Source: DATKMS01 sp041497995
GTDB lineage: Bacteria; Desulfobacterota; Binatia; HRBIN30
Assembly: GCA_041497995.1 (NCBI GenBank)
Contig: JBGQHM010000057.1
Span: forward strand, 1 to 25,480
Length of the DNA: 25,480 nt
Direction of reading: 5' to 3'
Position numbers and translations under genes: made by a program
Notes under the pieces: model-generated
Database searches by the model: none
What the model saw: the letters and a program-made list of their open reading frames with translations, nothing else
What the model was told of the DNA's origin: nothing
Part shown: positions 15,659 through 23,741 of the stretch, piece by piece
Position numbering within the stretch: position 1 is the first letter of the stretch
How the letters are laid out: every line of letters begins with the position of its first letter

Positions 15659-16126
15659 TCAGGCTTCGTCCCAGACGACGACTTCGAAGCGCTCGTGCTC
15701 CGCAGAGTCAGTGTCGGCTGGGAGATGCCGCCCTTCGCCAGGCGCGTTCCAACCGTGCGGCTCCCGCCGCGGCTCGTCGCGTGCGCCGTCTGACTTGATC
15801 TGGTTGGCGACCAATACGTCCCGCAGGGACTCGCGCACGGCAGACACGTCAAGGGTGAGAAGCTCGCAAATGTTGGCGAAGGCAAACGGATAGTCGCGGC
15901 GGTCGTCCATGATCCAGTCGCGTGCTTCAAGGAACTCGTACCAGCGCCGGCTCCGGCGTACGCCAGAGTTGCGCAGCACGCAGTGCACCGCGTCTTCGAA
16001 GATTGCTGCCACCAAGTGCATCTCTGGGGAATTGAGGTAGCTGCCACGCTGAGGCAGCTGCGACGGCAGTAAGAATACAGGCTCCCACAGCGATGTGGCG
16101 TTGTAAGCGGTCGACGAATATTTCAT
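15659..16126 (-). CDS. Conserved-looking uncharacterised helical protein, second gene of a coupled pair
   Basis: 155 residues from ATG 16126, with an AGGAGGGT ribosome-binding site 6 bases upstream. The start overlaps the stop of the preceding gene (TGATG), a classic coupling arrangement. The N-terminal 30 residues are irregular; from about 34 (SPEMHLVAAIFEDAVHCVLR) to 110 (DYPFAFANICELLTLDVSAV, RESLRDVLVANQ) the sequence is helical. The ICELLTLDVSAVRESLRD segment has the spacing of a helix-turn-helix. The last ~45 residues are polar, Arg/Glu/His-rich and probably disordered. I recall similar proteins (ED-x-VHC with a WxM-x-DDRDxPFSF-like box) as hypotheticals in deltaproteobacterial genomes. 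DNA binding is a guess. Confidence 0.65.
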   Translation of the reverse strand: MKYSSTAYNATSLWEPVFLLPSQLPQRGSYLNSPEMHLVAAIFEDAVHCVLRNSGVRRSRRWYEFLEARDWIMDDRRDYPFAFANICELLTLDVSAVRESLRDVLVANQIKSDGARDEPRREPHGWNAPGEGRHLPADTDSAEHERFEVVVWDEA

Positions 16127-16464
16127 CAGCCTACCCTCCTCTCCGGGGCGCACTGCACCTGCACCGGTTCCACCTCGGTTCCGAGCGCACATGCAACGCA
16201 GTAACAGTCTTCTTCTCCCCCCCGGGAGTAGCAGGCGGTTGCCGCTGCCATTCCACACCTGGTACACCGCGCCGCACCCGGGCCGCGATTGCGGTGCACC
16301 ATCCAAACCTGATTGCCCATGAGAACCTGCACTTGCCCTTTGGACCGAACGCGAGCGCCGATGTGTTCGGCCAACAGCTGCCGGTCGTAGGGGTTGCGCG
16401 CCGGCAGGAAGATCCCTCCGCCAGCGAACGAGATATGTGCGACTCCTTTCGCCATCGCGTTCAT
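16126..16464 (-). CDS. Small Cys-cluster protein (putative zinc ribbon), first gene of a coupled pair
   Basis: 112 residues from ATG 16464; ATG 16488 and ATG 16455 are alternatives, with short AGGA/GGAA sequences nearby. The N-terminal half (NPYDRQLLAEHIGARVRSKG, QVQVLMGNQVWMVHRN) reads as a small domain with two beta strands. The C-terminal half carries six cysteines within about 27 residues (ARCTRCGMAAATACYSRGGE, then DCYCVACAL). That includes CxxC twice and looks like a treble-clef or zinc-ribbon site. Its TGA overlaps the next ATG by one base. The frame extends far upstream without a stop, but that part has no protein-like character. The function is unknown; a metal-binding regulatory partner of the next protein is plausible. 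Confidence 0.55.
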   Translation of the reverse strand: MNAMAKGVAHISFAGGGIFLPARNPYDRQLLAEHIGARVRSKGQVQVLMGNQVWMVHRNRGPGAARCTRCGMAAATACYSRGGEEDCYCVACALGTEVEPVQVQCAPERRVG

Positions 16465-16797
16465 TCCTGCACATTCCTTCCCGGCCATCCCGCTGAACCC
16501 CAAGTCGAGGCTGCTTGGATGCAAGAGCGATACCCACGTGCGCATCGCGCCTGCGACAGCGACAGCCCTACACCCATGGCCCGATACGATTACAGTTTGG
16601 TGCACCAGCAGCACACTCACCCGGCAGTCCGGTGGGAGCTGCCCGCTGCAAAGGCGGACGAGCAAGCGGTGAGACCGTGTTCGTGGACGCGGTTGCGGGC
16701 CTGTAGCCAACGTGATTTGAGTGCAGATCCCTCCCCCCCTAGACATCGAGCAAAGGGAGGAGCACGCGCACGACTTTCGATGGAGGCAGGTGGCGCA
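16465..16797. other. Divergent intergenic region, no gene seen
   Basis: 333 bp between the minus-strand Cys-cluster gene and the plus-strand NTF2-like gene. Long open frames cross it on both strands, but they have Arg/Cys/Pro-rich, shadow-like translations. It should contain both promoters; I could not identify either with confidence. Confidence 0.45.
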
Positions 16798-17211
16798 ATG
16801 GCGAACCCGAGTCGAGCCGAGGTGGAAGCGGCGTTCCGTACCTATCTCAAGCTGGGGGCGGAAACCCACGACTGGAATGCGTGGGCCAACCTGTTCACGG
16901 AAGACGCGCTATACGTGGAGGTGCAGTACGGCACGTTCCACGGGCGTGAGGCCATCCGCACATGGATCGTCGAAACGATGAAGACGGTACCCGACATGTA
17001 CTTCCCGCCGCCCAAGTGGCACGTGATCGACGGCGACCGGGTGGTGTTCTATCTCGACAATGTGTTGCCCAATCCCGATCCCACGGGCGAACCGCTGGCG
17101 TTCCCGTCGGTGAGCATCCTGCAATACCGCGACGGGTTGTGGAGCTACGAGGAGGACGTCTACGACGTGCGCGCCAGCATTCGGGTGAAGGAGCAGTTCA
17201 AGCGGGGCTGA
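16798..17211 (+). CDS. SnoaL/NTF2-like domain protein
   Basis: 137 residues from ATG 16798, with purine-rich AGGTGG just upstream; an ATG at 16780 in frame is possible but has no well-placed site. The fold pattern is a cone-shaped NTF2-like protein. There is an N-terminal helix (RAEVEAAFRTYLKLGAETHD), WANLFTEDALYVEVQYGTFH with the typical W-x-x-L-F-x-x-D-A motif, GREAIRTWIVETM, and then the curved sheet (WHVIDGDRVVFYLDNVLPNP, SILQYRDGLWSYEEDVYDV). Such proteins are small-molecule isomerases, cyclases, dehydratases or binding proteins; no catalytic pair can be assigned here. It lies 36 bp before the DAHP synthase gene on the same strand and may share its transcript. Confidence 0.8.
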   Translation: MANPSRAEVEAAFRTYLKLGAETHDWNAWANLFTEDALYVEVQYGTFHGREAIRTWIVETMKTVPDMYFPPPKWHVIDGDRVVFYLDNVLPNPDPTGEPLAFPSVSILQYRDGLWSYEEDVYDVRASIRVKEQFKRG

Positions 17212-17247
17212 CGGAAGACGGCGGCGGCTGCTAATGTACGCTCCATC

Positions 17248-18369
17248 ATGATCATCGTGATGAAAGCCGACATTCTGCCGGAATCACCGGAGGTGGCCCA
17301 GGTGATTCGGATGGCTGAGCGCTATCCCGACGTCCGTGCCGTGGCCCGCAAGATCGAAGGGACGACGCGTGTGTTGACCGAGGTGTACCTACTGGGCTCG
17401 ACCAGCACGCTGCCTCTGGAGCCGTTCGAGGAGTTTCCTGCCGTTGAGAAAGTGGTACGCATCCGCGAGCGCTACCGTTCGATCGGCCGACACGCCGGCC
17501 AGGTGGAAGCGATCGGTTTCGAGTACAACGGCGTGCGCTTCAGTCAGGACGAGTTCCACATCTTCCCCGGGTTGTGCGCCGTGGACACGCCCGAGAACAC
17601 CGAGGCGATGTTCCGGGCGCTGAAAGCGATGGGGATCACCACCACGCGCGCCGGCGCCTACAAGCCACGGACGAGCCCGTATGATTTTCAGGGGCACGGC
17701 AAGACCTGTTTGCCTTACGTGTTCGAGCTGGCCGGCAAATACGGCATCCGCGTCATCGCCATGGAGATCACGCACGAAGCGCAGGTCGACGAGATCAACG
17801 AGGCGCTGACGGCAGCAGGACGGTGCACCGGCGTCATGCTCCAAATCGGCACCCGCAACGCGCAGAACTTCGAGCTGCTGAAGGCGGTCGGGCAACAGCT
17901 AGAGTTCCCAGTCCTCTTCAAGCGTGGCATGGGTATCACGCTGGATGAATCGCTGAACGCATGTGAGTATGTCGCGAGCAGCGGCAACAACCGCATCGTG
18001 TTCTGTCTGCGGGGAGTGAAGACGCAACTGGGCGAGCCGCATCGCAACTTGGTCGACTTCGGCCACGTGCCGGTGGTGCGGCGGCTCACGCGCGTGCCGG
18101 TGTGCATCGATCCGTCCCACTCAGTCGGCAAGAAGGATATGGCACCCGACGGCATTCTGGACATCGCCCACGTCACCGCGCAGGGGATCATCGCCGGCGC
18201 CAACATGGTGCTGGTCGACTTCCACCCGAAACCCGAGCAGGCGTTGTGCGACGGCCCGCAGGCGCTGCTCCTCGAAGAGTTGGAATACTTCGTCCGCGAC
18301 GCGCAGCTGGTGCGCGCCACGTACCTGGAACGCTGCAAGCTCCGCGCGAGCCTGCGCACGGTGCACTGA
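17248..18369 (+). CDS. aroF: 3-deoxy-7-phosphoheptulonate (DAHP) synthase, AroF/type I-beta-like
   Basis: 373 residues. It condenses phosphoenolpyruvate with erythrose 4-phosphate, the first step of the shikimate pathway, in the cytosol. An N-terminal ~70-residue ferredoxin-like regulatory domain (MIIVMK start, EVAQVIRMAERY) is typical of the Thermotoga/Bacillus-type enzyme. The barrel follows with RAGAYKPRTSPYDFQGHG (phosphate and metal site), LQIGTRNAQNFELLKAVG, LFKRGMG, and CIDPSHSVG carrying the metal-binding His. The segment between KRGMG and DPSHSVG differs from the commonest AroF sequences but keeps all core motifs. ATG 17248 matches the usual family start although it has no strong ribosome-binding site. 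The ispH gene follows after 7 bp. Confidence 0.92.
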   Translation: MIIVMKADILPESPEVAQVIRMAERYPDVRAVARKIEGTTRVLTEVYLLGSTSTLPLEPFEEFPAVEKVVRIRERYRSIGRHAGQVEAIGFEYNGVRFSQDEFHIFPGLCAVDTPENTEAMFRALKAMGITTTRAGAYKPRTSPYDFQGHGKTCLPYVFELAGKYGIRVIAMEITHEAQVDEINEALTAAGRCTGVMLQIGTRNAQNFELLKAVGQQLEFPVLFKRGMGITLDESLNACEYVASSGNNRIVFCLRGVKTQLGEPHRNLVDFGHVPVVRRLTRVPVCIDPSHSVGKKDMAPDGILDIAHVTAQGIIAGANMVLVDFHPKPEQALCDGPQALLLEELEYFVRDAQLVRATYLERCKLRASLRTVH

Positions 18370-18376
18370 CTCAGCC

Positions 18377-19351
18377 ATGACCGCTGCACCGGCCCGCACC
18401 CTCTTGGTGGCCAGCCCGCGGGGCTTCTGCGCAGGTGTGTCGTACGCGATCGAGATTGTTGATCTCGTGCTGGAACGCCACGGGCCGCCGGTGTACGTGC
18501 GCCATGAGATCGTCCACAATCGCTACGTCGTCGACAAGCTGCGCACGCAAGGGGCGTGCTTCGTCGATGACCTTGCCGACGTACCCGAAGGCAGCTTGCT
18601 GATCTTCAGCGCACACGGCGTGTCACCGGCGGTGCGCGAGGACGCGACCCGCCGACGCCTGCGCGTCGTGGACGCGACTTGCCCGCTAGTGACCAGGGTG
18701 CATCTGCAAGCCCTCAAGTACGCGCGCGAGGGCTTCGAGATTCTGCTCGTCGGCCATCGCGGGCACGTCGAGGTGGAAGGCACGCTCGGTCACGCGCCAG
18801 ACCAAATGCACTTGGTCGAGACGGTGGCAGATGTCGCCTCGCTGACCCTGCGCGACCCGGAACGTGTTGCCGTCGTCACGCAGACAACTCTGTCGGTCGA
18901 CGACACCCGCGCGATCGTCGACGCCATCCGCCAACGGTTCCCGAGCGTGCGCACCCCACCCAAAGACGACATCTGCTACGCCACGCAAAACCGGCAAACA
19001 GCGGTGAAGGAGCTGGCGCGTCAGACCCAGTTCGTCCTCGTCATCGGTTCGCCGACATCGAGCAACGCCAATCGACTCGTCGAAGTCGCGCGCCACGAAG
19101 GAACCGCCGCCCACCTGATCGAAGACGCACATGACATTGACCCGGTGTGGGTTGCCGAAGCGCGCACCGTTGGCTTGACCGCCGGCGCCTCGACACCCGA
19201 GCCGCTCGTGCAGGAAGCCATCGGCCGTCTGCAGGCCCTCGGCTTCACCACGGTTCGCGATCTGCAGACGGCGGAAGAGAACGTCACCTTTCCGCTGCCG
19301 CGCGAAATGCGCAGCGGCCCAGTGACGCCCCCGTCCGCAGGAAAGTCGTAA
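18377..19351 (+). CDS. ispH: 4-hydroxy-3-methylbut-2-enyl diphosphate reductase (IspH/LytB)
   Basis: 324 residues, the usual length. It reduces HMBPP to IPP and DMAPP in the last step of the non-mevalonate isoprenoid pathway. The three cysteines that hold the 4Fe-4S cluster are present: Cys18 (RGFCAGV), Cys102 (DATCPLV) and Cys200 (DDICYATQNRQ). Also conserved are SAHGVSP near 78, HRGHVEVEGTLGH near 127, TQTTLS near 168, GSPTSSN and TAGASTPE. The gene starts 7 bp after aroF, so translation is likely coupled and the two core pathways share a transcript. It converges on the GST-like gene with a gap of only 7 bp. Confidence 0.96.
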   Translation: MTAAPARTLLVASPRGFCAGVSYAIEIVDLVLERHGPPVYVRHEIVHNRYVVDKLRTQGACFVDDLADVPEGSLLIFSAHGVSPAVREDATRRRLRVVDATCPLVTRVHLQALKYAREGFEILLVGHRGHVEVEGTLGHAPDQMHLVETVADVASLTLRDPERVAVVTQTTLSVDDTRAIVDAIRQRFPSVRTPPKDDICYATQNRQTAVKELARQTQFVLVIGSPTSSNANRLVEVARHEGTAAHLIEDAHDIDPVWVAEARTVGLTAGASTPEPLVQEAIGRLQALGFTTVRDLQTAEENVTFPLPREMRSGPVTPPSAGKS

Positions 19352-19358
19352 CGGCGCG

Positions 19359-19964
19359 TCAGTCGACTTGCGCGCGCTGAAAGGCAGGCCGCTCGGAGAG
19401 ACGCTTGGCGTAGGCCTCGAGTACGGGCTGTCCGTTCAACAGACCCATGAACTGGCCCCAGCTCAGCGTCGAGCCGATCATCACGTCGGCGGCAGAGAAC
19501 TGCTCACCCAGGAGGAAGGTCTTACCGGTCAACGCCTGGGAGAGGACGCTGGCGACCACGGCAAACTTCGTGCGTCCCTCTTCCTCGGCCTTCGCCGAGC
19601 GCTCAGCCTCCGGAAGCATGACGGTGTTGAAGAACACTTGCAGAACCGGCGGCTCAAGTGTGGCGATGGAGTAGACCATCCACTGGTAGTAGAGGCCGCG
19701 GGCGGGGGTGCCGACCGGTGGCGCCAGGCGCTTGTCGGGAAACTTGTCGGCCAGATACATGCAGATCGCTGCCGACTCGTACAGCGCCACATCGCCGTCG
19801 ACCAGCGAGGGCACGGCACCGTGCGGGTGGATCTTCATGTACTCAGGAGTCTTGTGCTGCGCCTGAGCAAAATCCAGCGTGACCAACTCGAACGGCGCGC
19901 CAATTTCTTCCAGCAGCCAACGCGGCCGCACCGACCGCGAACGCGGACTATGATAGAGCTTCAT
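19359..19964 (-). CDS. Glutathione S-transferase-family protein
   Basis: 201 residues from ATG 19964, preceded by AAGGAGGG at ideal spacing; a 17-codon extension to 20015 lacks one. The N-terminal thioredoxin-like domain has KLYHSPRSRSVRPRWLLEE at 2-20, with Ser near 9-11 at the position used to activate glutathione in bacterial classes. The cis-Pro turn HPHGAVPSLVDGD and the glutathione-binding Glu-Ser pair in ALYESAAICMYLAD follow. The C-terminal half is the helical domain (LGEQFSAADVMIGSTLSWG, the conserved N-capping box with Asp). It acts in the cytosol on electrophiles or in a degradation pathway; the substrate is unknown. It is divergent from the SDR gene at 20064. Confidence 0.88.
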   Translation of the reverse strand: MKLYHSPRSRSVRPRWLLEEIGAPFELVTLDFAQAQHKTPEYMKIHPHGAVPSLVDGDVALYESAAICMYLADKFPDKRLAPPVGTPARGLYYQWMVYSIATLEPPVLQVFFNTVMLPEAERSAKAEEEGRTKFAVVASVLSQALTGKTFLLGEQFSAADVMIGSTLSWGQFMGLLNGQPVLEAYAKRLSERPAFQRAQVD

Positions 19965-20063
19965 CAAACCCTCCTTTGACTGTGGTGACAGGTCCGCATA
20001 TTGGTCGTCATCCAAGCCTGAGTCTAGTGGGCCACACCAAAACTCGACTGGGAGGGACGCATC

Positions 20064-20855
20064 ATGTTGCTAGAGGGAAAGGTTGCCCTGATCACCGGTG
20101 CCGCCCGTGGTATCGGGCGGGCGTCGGCAATGCTTTTGGCGGAGGAGGGCGCGGCCGTCGGCGCGGCTGATATTGCGCCCGAGGTGAACGACACCGCTGC
20201 GGCTATTCGGCAGAGCGGCGGGCGCGCGGCGGCCGCGGTTTTCGATATTGCGGAGCCGGCGCAAGTGCAGGCCGGCGTGCAGCAGCTCCGCGAACAGCTT
20301 GGGGACATCGACATCCTCGTCAACGTTGCGGCCATCGTGACCAACATCGCGCCCCTCGTGTGTATGACACACGATGCCTGGAACCGCGAGGTGTCGGTGA
20401 ATCTCACCGGTGCGTTCAACATGATCAAAGCGGTCATCGAGCCGATGCTGCAGAAGGGCTGGGGCCGCATCATCAACATCTCTTCGGTGGCCGCCACCGG
20501 TGGGCTGCATAATCAGGCGGGCTATGCCGCCACCAAGGCGGGGCTGCTCGGCCTTACGCAGACCGTGACGTTGGAGTACGCACGCGCCGGCGTCACCTGC
20601 AACGCGATCCTTCCGGGGCTCATAGGCACCGAGCTGGCGCAGATGATGCCGGCGGAGATCAAGGAACGAGCCGTGGCGATCACACCGGCACGGCGCCTCG
20701 GGGAGATGCGCGAGGTCGGACACCTCATTGCCTTCCTGGCCTCGGACCGCGCCGGCTTCATCAACGGCGCGACCATCCACATCGATGGTGGGCTGCGCCT
20801 GAATACGGTCCCGGTGGGCAGCCGCCGCGAGCTCGCCGAAGTCACCGGGAAGTAG
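20064..20855 (+). CDS. SDR-family oxidoreductase, FabG-like
   Basis: 263 residues from ATG 20064 with a GGGAGGG ribosome-binding site. It has TGAARGIG at 11-18, Ser140, Tyr154-x-x-x-Lys158 (GYAATK), the PG(L)IGTEL loop and the C-terminal GATIHIDGGL of FabG-like tetrameric SDRs. The Asn-Asn-Ala-Gly motif that stabilises the central sheet is changed to NVAA at 87-90, an uncommon but tolerated variation. It should interconvert an alcohol and ketone with NAD(P)H; whether the substrate is an acyl-ACP, acyl-CoA or a degradation intermediate cannot be said. It has no operon partner on its strand within 120 bp. Confidence 0.88.
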   Translation: MLLEGKVALITGAARGIGRASAMLLAEEGAAVGAADIAPEVNDTAAAIRQSGGRAAAAVFDIAEPAQVQAGVQQLREQLGDIDILVNVAAIVTNIAPLVCMTHDAWNREVSVNLTGAFNMIKAVIEPMLQKGWGRIINISSVAATGGLHNQAGYAATKAGLLGLTQTVTLEYARAGVTCNAILPGLIGTELAQMMPAEIKERAVAITPARRLGEMREVGHLIAFLASDRAGFINGATIHIDGGLRLNTVPVGSRRELAEVTGK

Positions 20856-20941
20856 CAGTCCCAAGTCCCTGCCCCGGTCGAACCTTCGTAGAGTTGAGAA
20901 GCCGCGTCGCGAACGTAGCGCTGCTAACGTCCTTGCGGTGC

Positions 20942-20957
20942 CGGCACATGATTTGCC
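20942..20957 (+). promoter_or_regulatory. Candidate sigma-54 (-24/-12) promoter for the stress-protein group
   Basis: CGGCACATGATTTGCC fits the -24 GG / -12 GC consensus with the required 12-base offset (GGCAC, then TTGC). The predicted transcript start near 20968 is only ~8 bases before the ATG at 20976, so the leader would be very short. This is a pattern match only. Confidence 0.3.
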
Positions 20958-20975
20958 CTGCGTGCACGTGGGACA

Positions 20976-21413
20976 ATGGCGCACCCGTTCAAGATAGACC
21001 GTATTCTGCTCGCGACGGACTTCTCACCCGCCTGTGAGCCAGCGCAGCGCTGCGCAACGGTGCTCGCGAACCGATTCAACGCGGAGATGTATCTGCTCCA
21101 TGTCGTGCCAGACGCAAAGGAGCCCGGCCGCGGGACTGACACCGCTGAGCGACAGCCGATGGAAGCGATGCGACGACTGCGCGAGGAGCTGGTTGCCGCA
21201 CATGACAAGCACACCACGGCGATTCTCTCCGGGGACCCGGCTGTGCGCATCTTGCAGAAAGCGGAAGACGTGCAAGCGGACCTGATTGTCATGGGAACGC
21301 CCGCACGCTGCCCCCGGCCGGGCGGTCTCACGGACACGGTTGTCCGCGGTCCATCCTGCCCCGTCCTCGCCGTCCCGCATGCACGCCACGACAACACGGA
21401 GGTACAAACATGA
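20976..21413 (+). CDS. Universal stress protein family, ATP-motif degenerate
   Basis: 145 residues with the Usp alpha/beta fold. It opens with IDRILLATDFSPACEPAQRC (DFS with the conserved Asp), followed by NAEMYLLHVVPDAK, then AEDVQADLIVMGTPAR and the final strand CPVLAVPHAR. In ATP-binding Usps the loop after the VMGT strand reads G-x2-G-x9-G-(S/T). Here it is GTPARCPRPGGLTDTVVRGP, which keeps only part of the glycines and no final Gly-Ser, so nucleotide binding may be lost. The TGA overlaps the ATG of the CBS protein by four bases (ATGA). The pairing implies joint regulation of stress or energy sensing. Confidence 0.82.
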   Translation: MAHPFKIDRILLATDFSPACEPAQRCATVLANRFNAEMYLLHVVPDAKEPGRGTDTAERQPMEAMRRLREELVAAHDKHTTAILSGDPAVRILQKAEDVQADLIVMGTPARCPRPGGLTDTVVRGPSCPVLAVPHARHDNTEVQT

Positions 21414-21796
21414 AAGGGCTGACCGTTGAGACCCTCATGCACCGCGATCCGCTCACCATCACGCCCTTCGACACGCTGGTGAACGCGCAGTCGCTGATGC
21501 AACGCGAGGCCGTCCGCCAACTCCCAGTCGTGGATAAGGGGGCGCTCATCGGTATGCTCTCTGACCGCGACCTGCATGCGCACAGCGGTTACTTGGAACG
21601 CACCAAAGTGGATGCGGCGATGACCGAACGGCTGATCACAGTGGGGCCAACGGACACTGCCGCACATGCGGCGCGCGTTCTGGTCGAGCAGCGGGTCAAC
21701 GCCGTGCCGGTCGTCGACAGCGGTCGGCTCATCGGCATCGTGTCGCGCAGCGACCTCCTGCGTCTGCTAATCACTCTGGCGGAGGCGCCGGGCTGA
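21410..21796 (+). CDS. Tandem CBS-domain protein
   Basis: 128 residues made only of two CBS motifs: about 3-58 (VETLMHRDPLTITPFDTLVN, RQLPVVDKGALIGMLSDRDL) and 66-125 (VDAAMTERLITVGPTDTAAH, NAVPVVDSGRLIGIVSRSDL). CBS pairs bind adenine nucleotides or similar ligands in the cleft between them and act as energy or ligand sensors. There is no attached enzyme or DNA-binding domain, so it must act on another protein. A GGAGG ribosome-binding site lies upstream and the start overlaps the stress-protein stop by four bases. Confidence 0.9.
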   Translation: MKGLTVETLMHRDPLTITPFDTLVNAQSLMQREAVRQLPVVDKGALIGMLSDRDLHAHSGYLERTKVDAAMTERLITVGPTDTAAHAARVLVEQRVNAVPVVDSGRLIGIVSRSDLLRLLITLAEAPG

Positions 21797-21962
21797 GAAG
21801 ATCGCAGCAGGCATCACCGTGCCCACCGCGCGGGAAGAACAGCGGCGCGCCCCGCGCCAATGCGAAGGTTTGGGAGTGTCCAGTGACCCGAGACCGTGCT
21901 ACTACGGTACGGCCTCACCTACGGGTAGGGCAATTGCGGCGTCTTCGTGTGGAGGTGCTCCT

Positions 21963-22397
21963 GTGCAGATCGAGAAATGGATGAAACGTGAGGTGCGTTG
22001 CATCAAACCGCTGGATTCGATCCAGCACGCCCGCGATGTGATGGAGGAGCACCGCATCAACCAGCTCCCGGTCGTGGTCAACGGTCGGCTGGTCGGCATC
22101 ATCACCGACCGCAACCTGCGAGATGCCTTTCCCTCGGTGTTTGACGCGCCGCCGCTCGGCAAATCTCGCAAGGTATCGAAGGAAACAGACCCCAAGAAAA
22201 TCAGCGTCGAGATGGTGATGACGCCCAACGTGCTGACACTCGGTCCCAACGACGACGTCGTCGAGGGGGCCCGTCTGATGCGCCGTGAGCGCATTGGCGC
22301 GGTTCCCATCGTCGACGGCGTACGCCTTGTCGGCATCTTGGCCAACAGCGACGTCCTCGATGCCTTCGTGGCGCTCGCCAGCCGAAAAGCGTTGTAG
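21963..22397 (+). CDS. Second tandem CBS-domain protein
   Basis: 144 residues from GTG 21963, chosen because a perfect GGAGGT sits 6 bases upstream and the CBS fold begins immediately; the open frame back to 21819 has no protein-like character. CBS 1 is at about 4-55 (KWMKREVRCIKPLDSIQHAR, NQLPVVVNGRLVGIITDRNL). A longer polar loop follows (about 56-82, KSRKVSKETDPKK). CBS 2 runs from about 83 (VEMVMTPNVLTLGPNDDVVE, GAVPIVDGVRLVGILANSDV). It resembles the AcuB-like stand-alone CBS proteins. It follows the first CBS gene after 166 bp and may have its own regulation. Confidence 0.88.
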   Translation: MQIEKWMKREVRCIKPLDSIQHARDVMEEHRINQLPVVVNGRLVGIITDRNLRDAFPSVFDAPPLGKSRKVSKETDPKKISVEMVMTPNVLTLGPNDDVVEGARLMRRERIGAVPIVDGVRLVGILANSDVLDAFVALASRKAL

Positions 22398-22474
22398 GGG
22401 AGCCGTTCTGCATATTCCGCCGCGTGCGGCGCGCCATCGTGCGAGACGAGCACAAGAAGGGAGCACGCTGAGCC

Positions 22475-23740
22475 ATGCAATTCGGAATCTTCTACGAGCA
22501 CCAGCTGCCACGTCCGTGGCAGGAGGGCGACGAGCACAAGCTGTTCAAGGACGCGCTCGACCAGGTCGAGCTGGCCGACAAGCTGGGCATCGACTACGCG
22601 TGGGAAGTCGAGCACCACTTCCTCGAAGAGTACTCGCATTCCTCCGCACCCGAGGTCTTCCTCGCGGCCTGCAGTCAGCGCACGAAGCGCATCCGCCTGG
22701 GCCATGGCATCACGTTGATGCCGCCGAACTACAATCACCCCGCCCGCGTCGCCGAGCGCATTGCCACGCTCGATCTGGTCAGTGACGGCCGTGTCGAGTG
22801 GGGGACTGGAGAGTCGAGCGCCCGCCTGGAGCTCGAAGGCTTCAACATCAACTACATGGAGAAGCGTGACATGTGGCTGGAGGCGGTGCGCGAGACCGCC
22901 AAGATGATGGCCCTGCAGCCGTACCCCGGCTACCAAGGCAAATACTTCTCCTTCCCGCACCGCAACGTCGTCCCCAAGCCGGTGCAGAAGCCTCATCCGC
23001 CACTCTGGGTCGCCTGCTCCAGCCGCGACACCATCAAGCTCGCCGCCCAACTCGGTATTGGTGCGCTCACGTTTGCCTTCGTCGACCCCAGCGAAGCGAA
23101 GTACTGGGTGGACGAGTACTACAACACCTTCAAGACCGAGTGTCAGCCGATCGGGCGCACCGTGAATCCCAACGTCGCGATGGTCACCGGCTTCATGTGC
23201 CACGAGGACAGCGAGGTGGCCGTGGCGCGCGGACTCGAGGGCTTCCGCTTCTTCGGCTACGCGCTCAGCCACTACTACATCACCGGCACGCACGTCCCCG
23301 GCCGCTTCAACGTCTGGGACGACTTCCAGCACCAGTCGCAGCCGCAGACCTGGGGTGGGCCCACCGGCGGCATCGGCAATCCCGACGAGGTGCGCGCCAA
23401 CCTCGAGAAGTTTGAGGAGATGGGCGTCGACCAGGTGATCTTCATCCAGCAAGGCGGTAACAACAAGCACGAGCACATCTGTGAGTCGCTCGACCTCTTC
23501 GCACGCCGCGTGCAGCCCGGATTCAAGGAACGCCACGACGCCCACATGCGCCGCAAGGCCGAGGAGCTGGCGCCGTACATCGAGAAGGCGATGCAGCGTA
23601 TTCCGCTGCTGCCGGAGATGAAGGAAATCCCAGCGGTCGAGTCGTATCCCGTGATGATGCAGCGGCTCGGGGCGCCGCTCGACGACACCACCATCGGAAA
23701 GAAGATGACAGCGTCGGTCGCCGGCGCGCTGGAACAGTGA
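22475..23740 (+). CDS. LLM-class (luciferase-like) flavin-dependent monooxygenase
   Basis: 421 residues, longer than the gene at 14663 and from a different subgroup. The barrel starts with MQFGIFYEHQLPRPW, then AWEVEHHFLEEYSHSSAPEV (the conserved His and Ser of bacterial-luciferase-like enzymes), RIRLGHGITLMPPNYNHPAR and VEWGTGESSARLELEGFNIN. PPLWVACSSRDTIKLAAQLG is the late cofactor-binding strand, and GVDQVIFIQQGGNNKHEHI lies near the C-terminal end of the barrel. A C-terminal extension of ~60 residues follows. It probably uses FMN supplied by a reductase not found here. A GAAGGGAG sequence lies ~12 bases before ATG 22475. It converges on the enoyl-CoA hydratase gene. Confidence 0.9.
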   Translation: MQFGIFYEHQLPRPWQEGDEHKLFKDALDQVELADKLGIDYAWEVEHHFLEEYSHSSAPEVFLAACSQRTKRIRLGHGITLMPPNYNHPARVAERIATLDLVSDGRVEWGTGESSARLELEGFNINYMEKRDMWLEAVRETAKMMALQPYPGYQGKYFSFPHRNVVPKPVQKPHPPLWVACSSRDTIKLAAQLGIGALTFAFVDPSEAKYWVDEYYNTFKTECQPIGRTVNPNVAMVTGFMCHEDSEVAVARGLEGFRFFGYALSHYYITGTHVPGRFNVWDDFQHQSQPQTWGGPTGGIGNPDEVRANLEKFEEMGVDQVIFIQQGGNNKHEHICESLDLFARRVQPGFKERHDAHMRRKAEELAPYIEKAMQRIPLLPEMKEIPAVESYPVMMQRLGAPLDDTTIGKKMTASVAGALEQ

Positions 23741-23741
23741 G

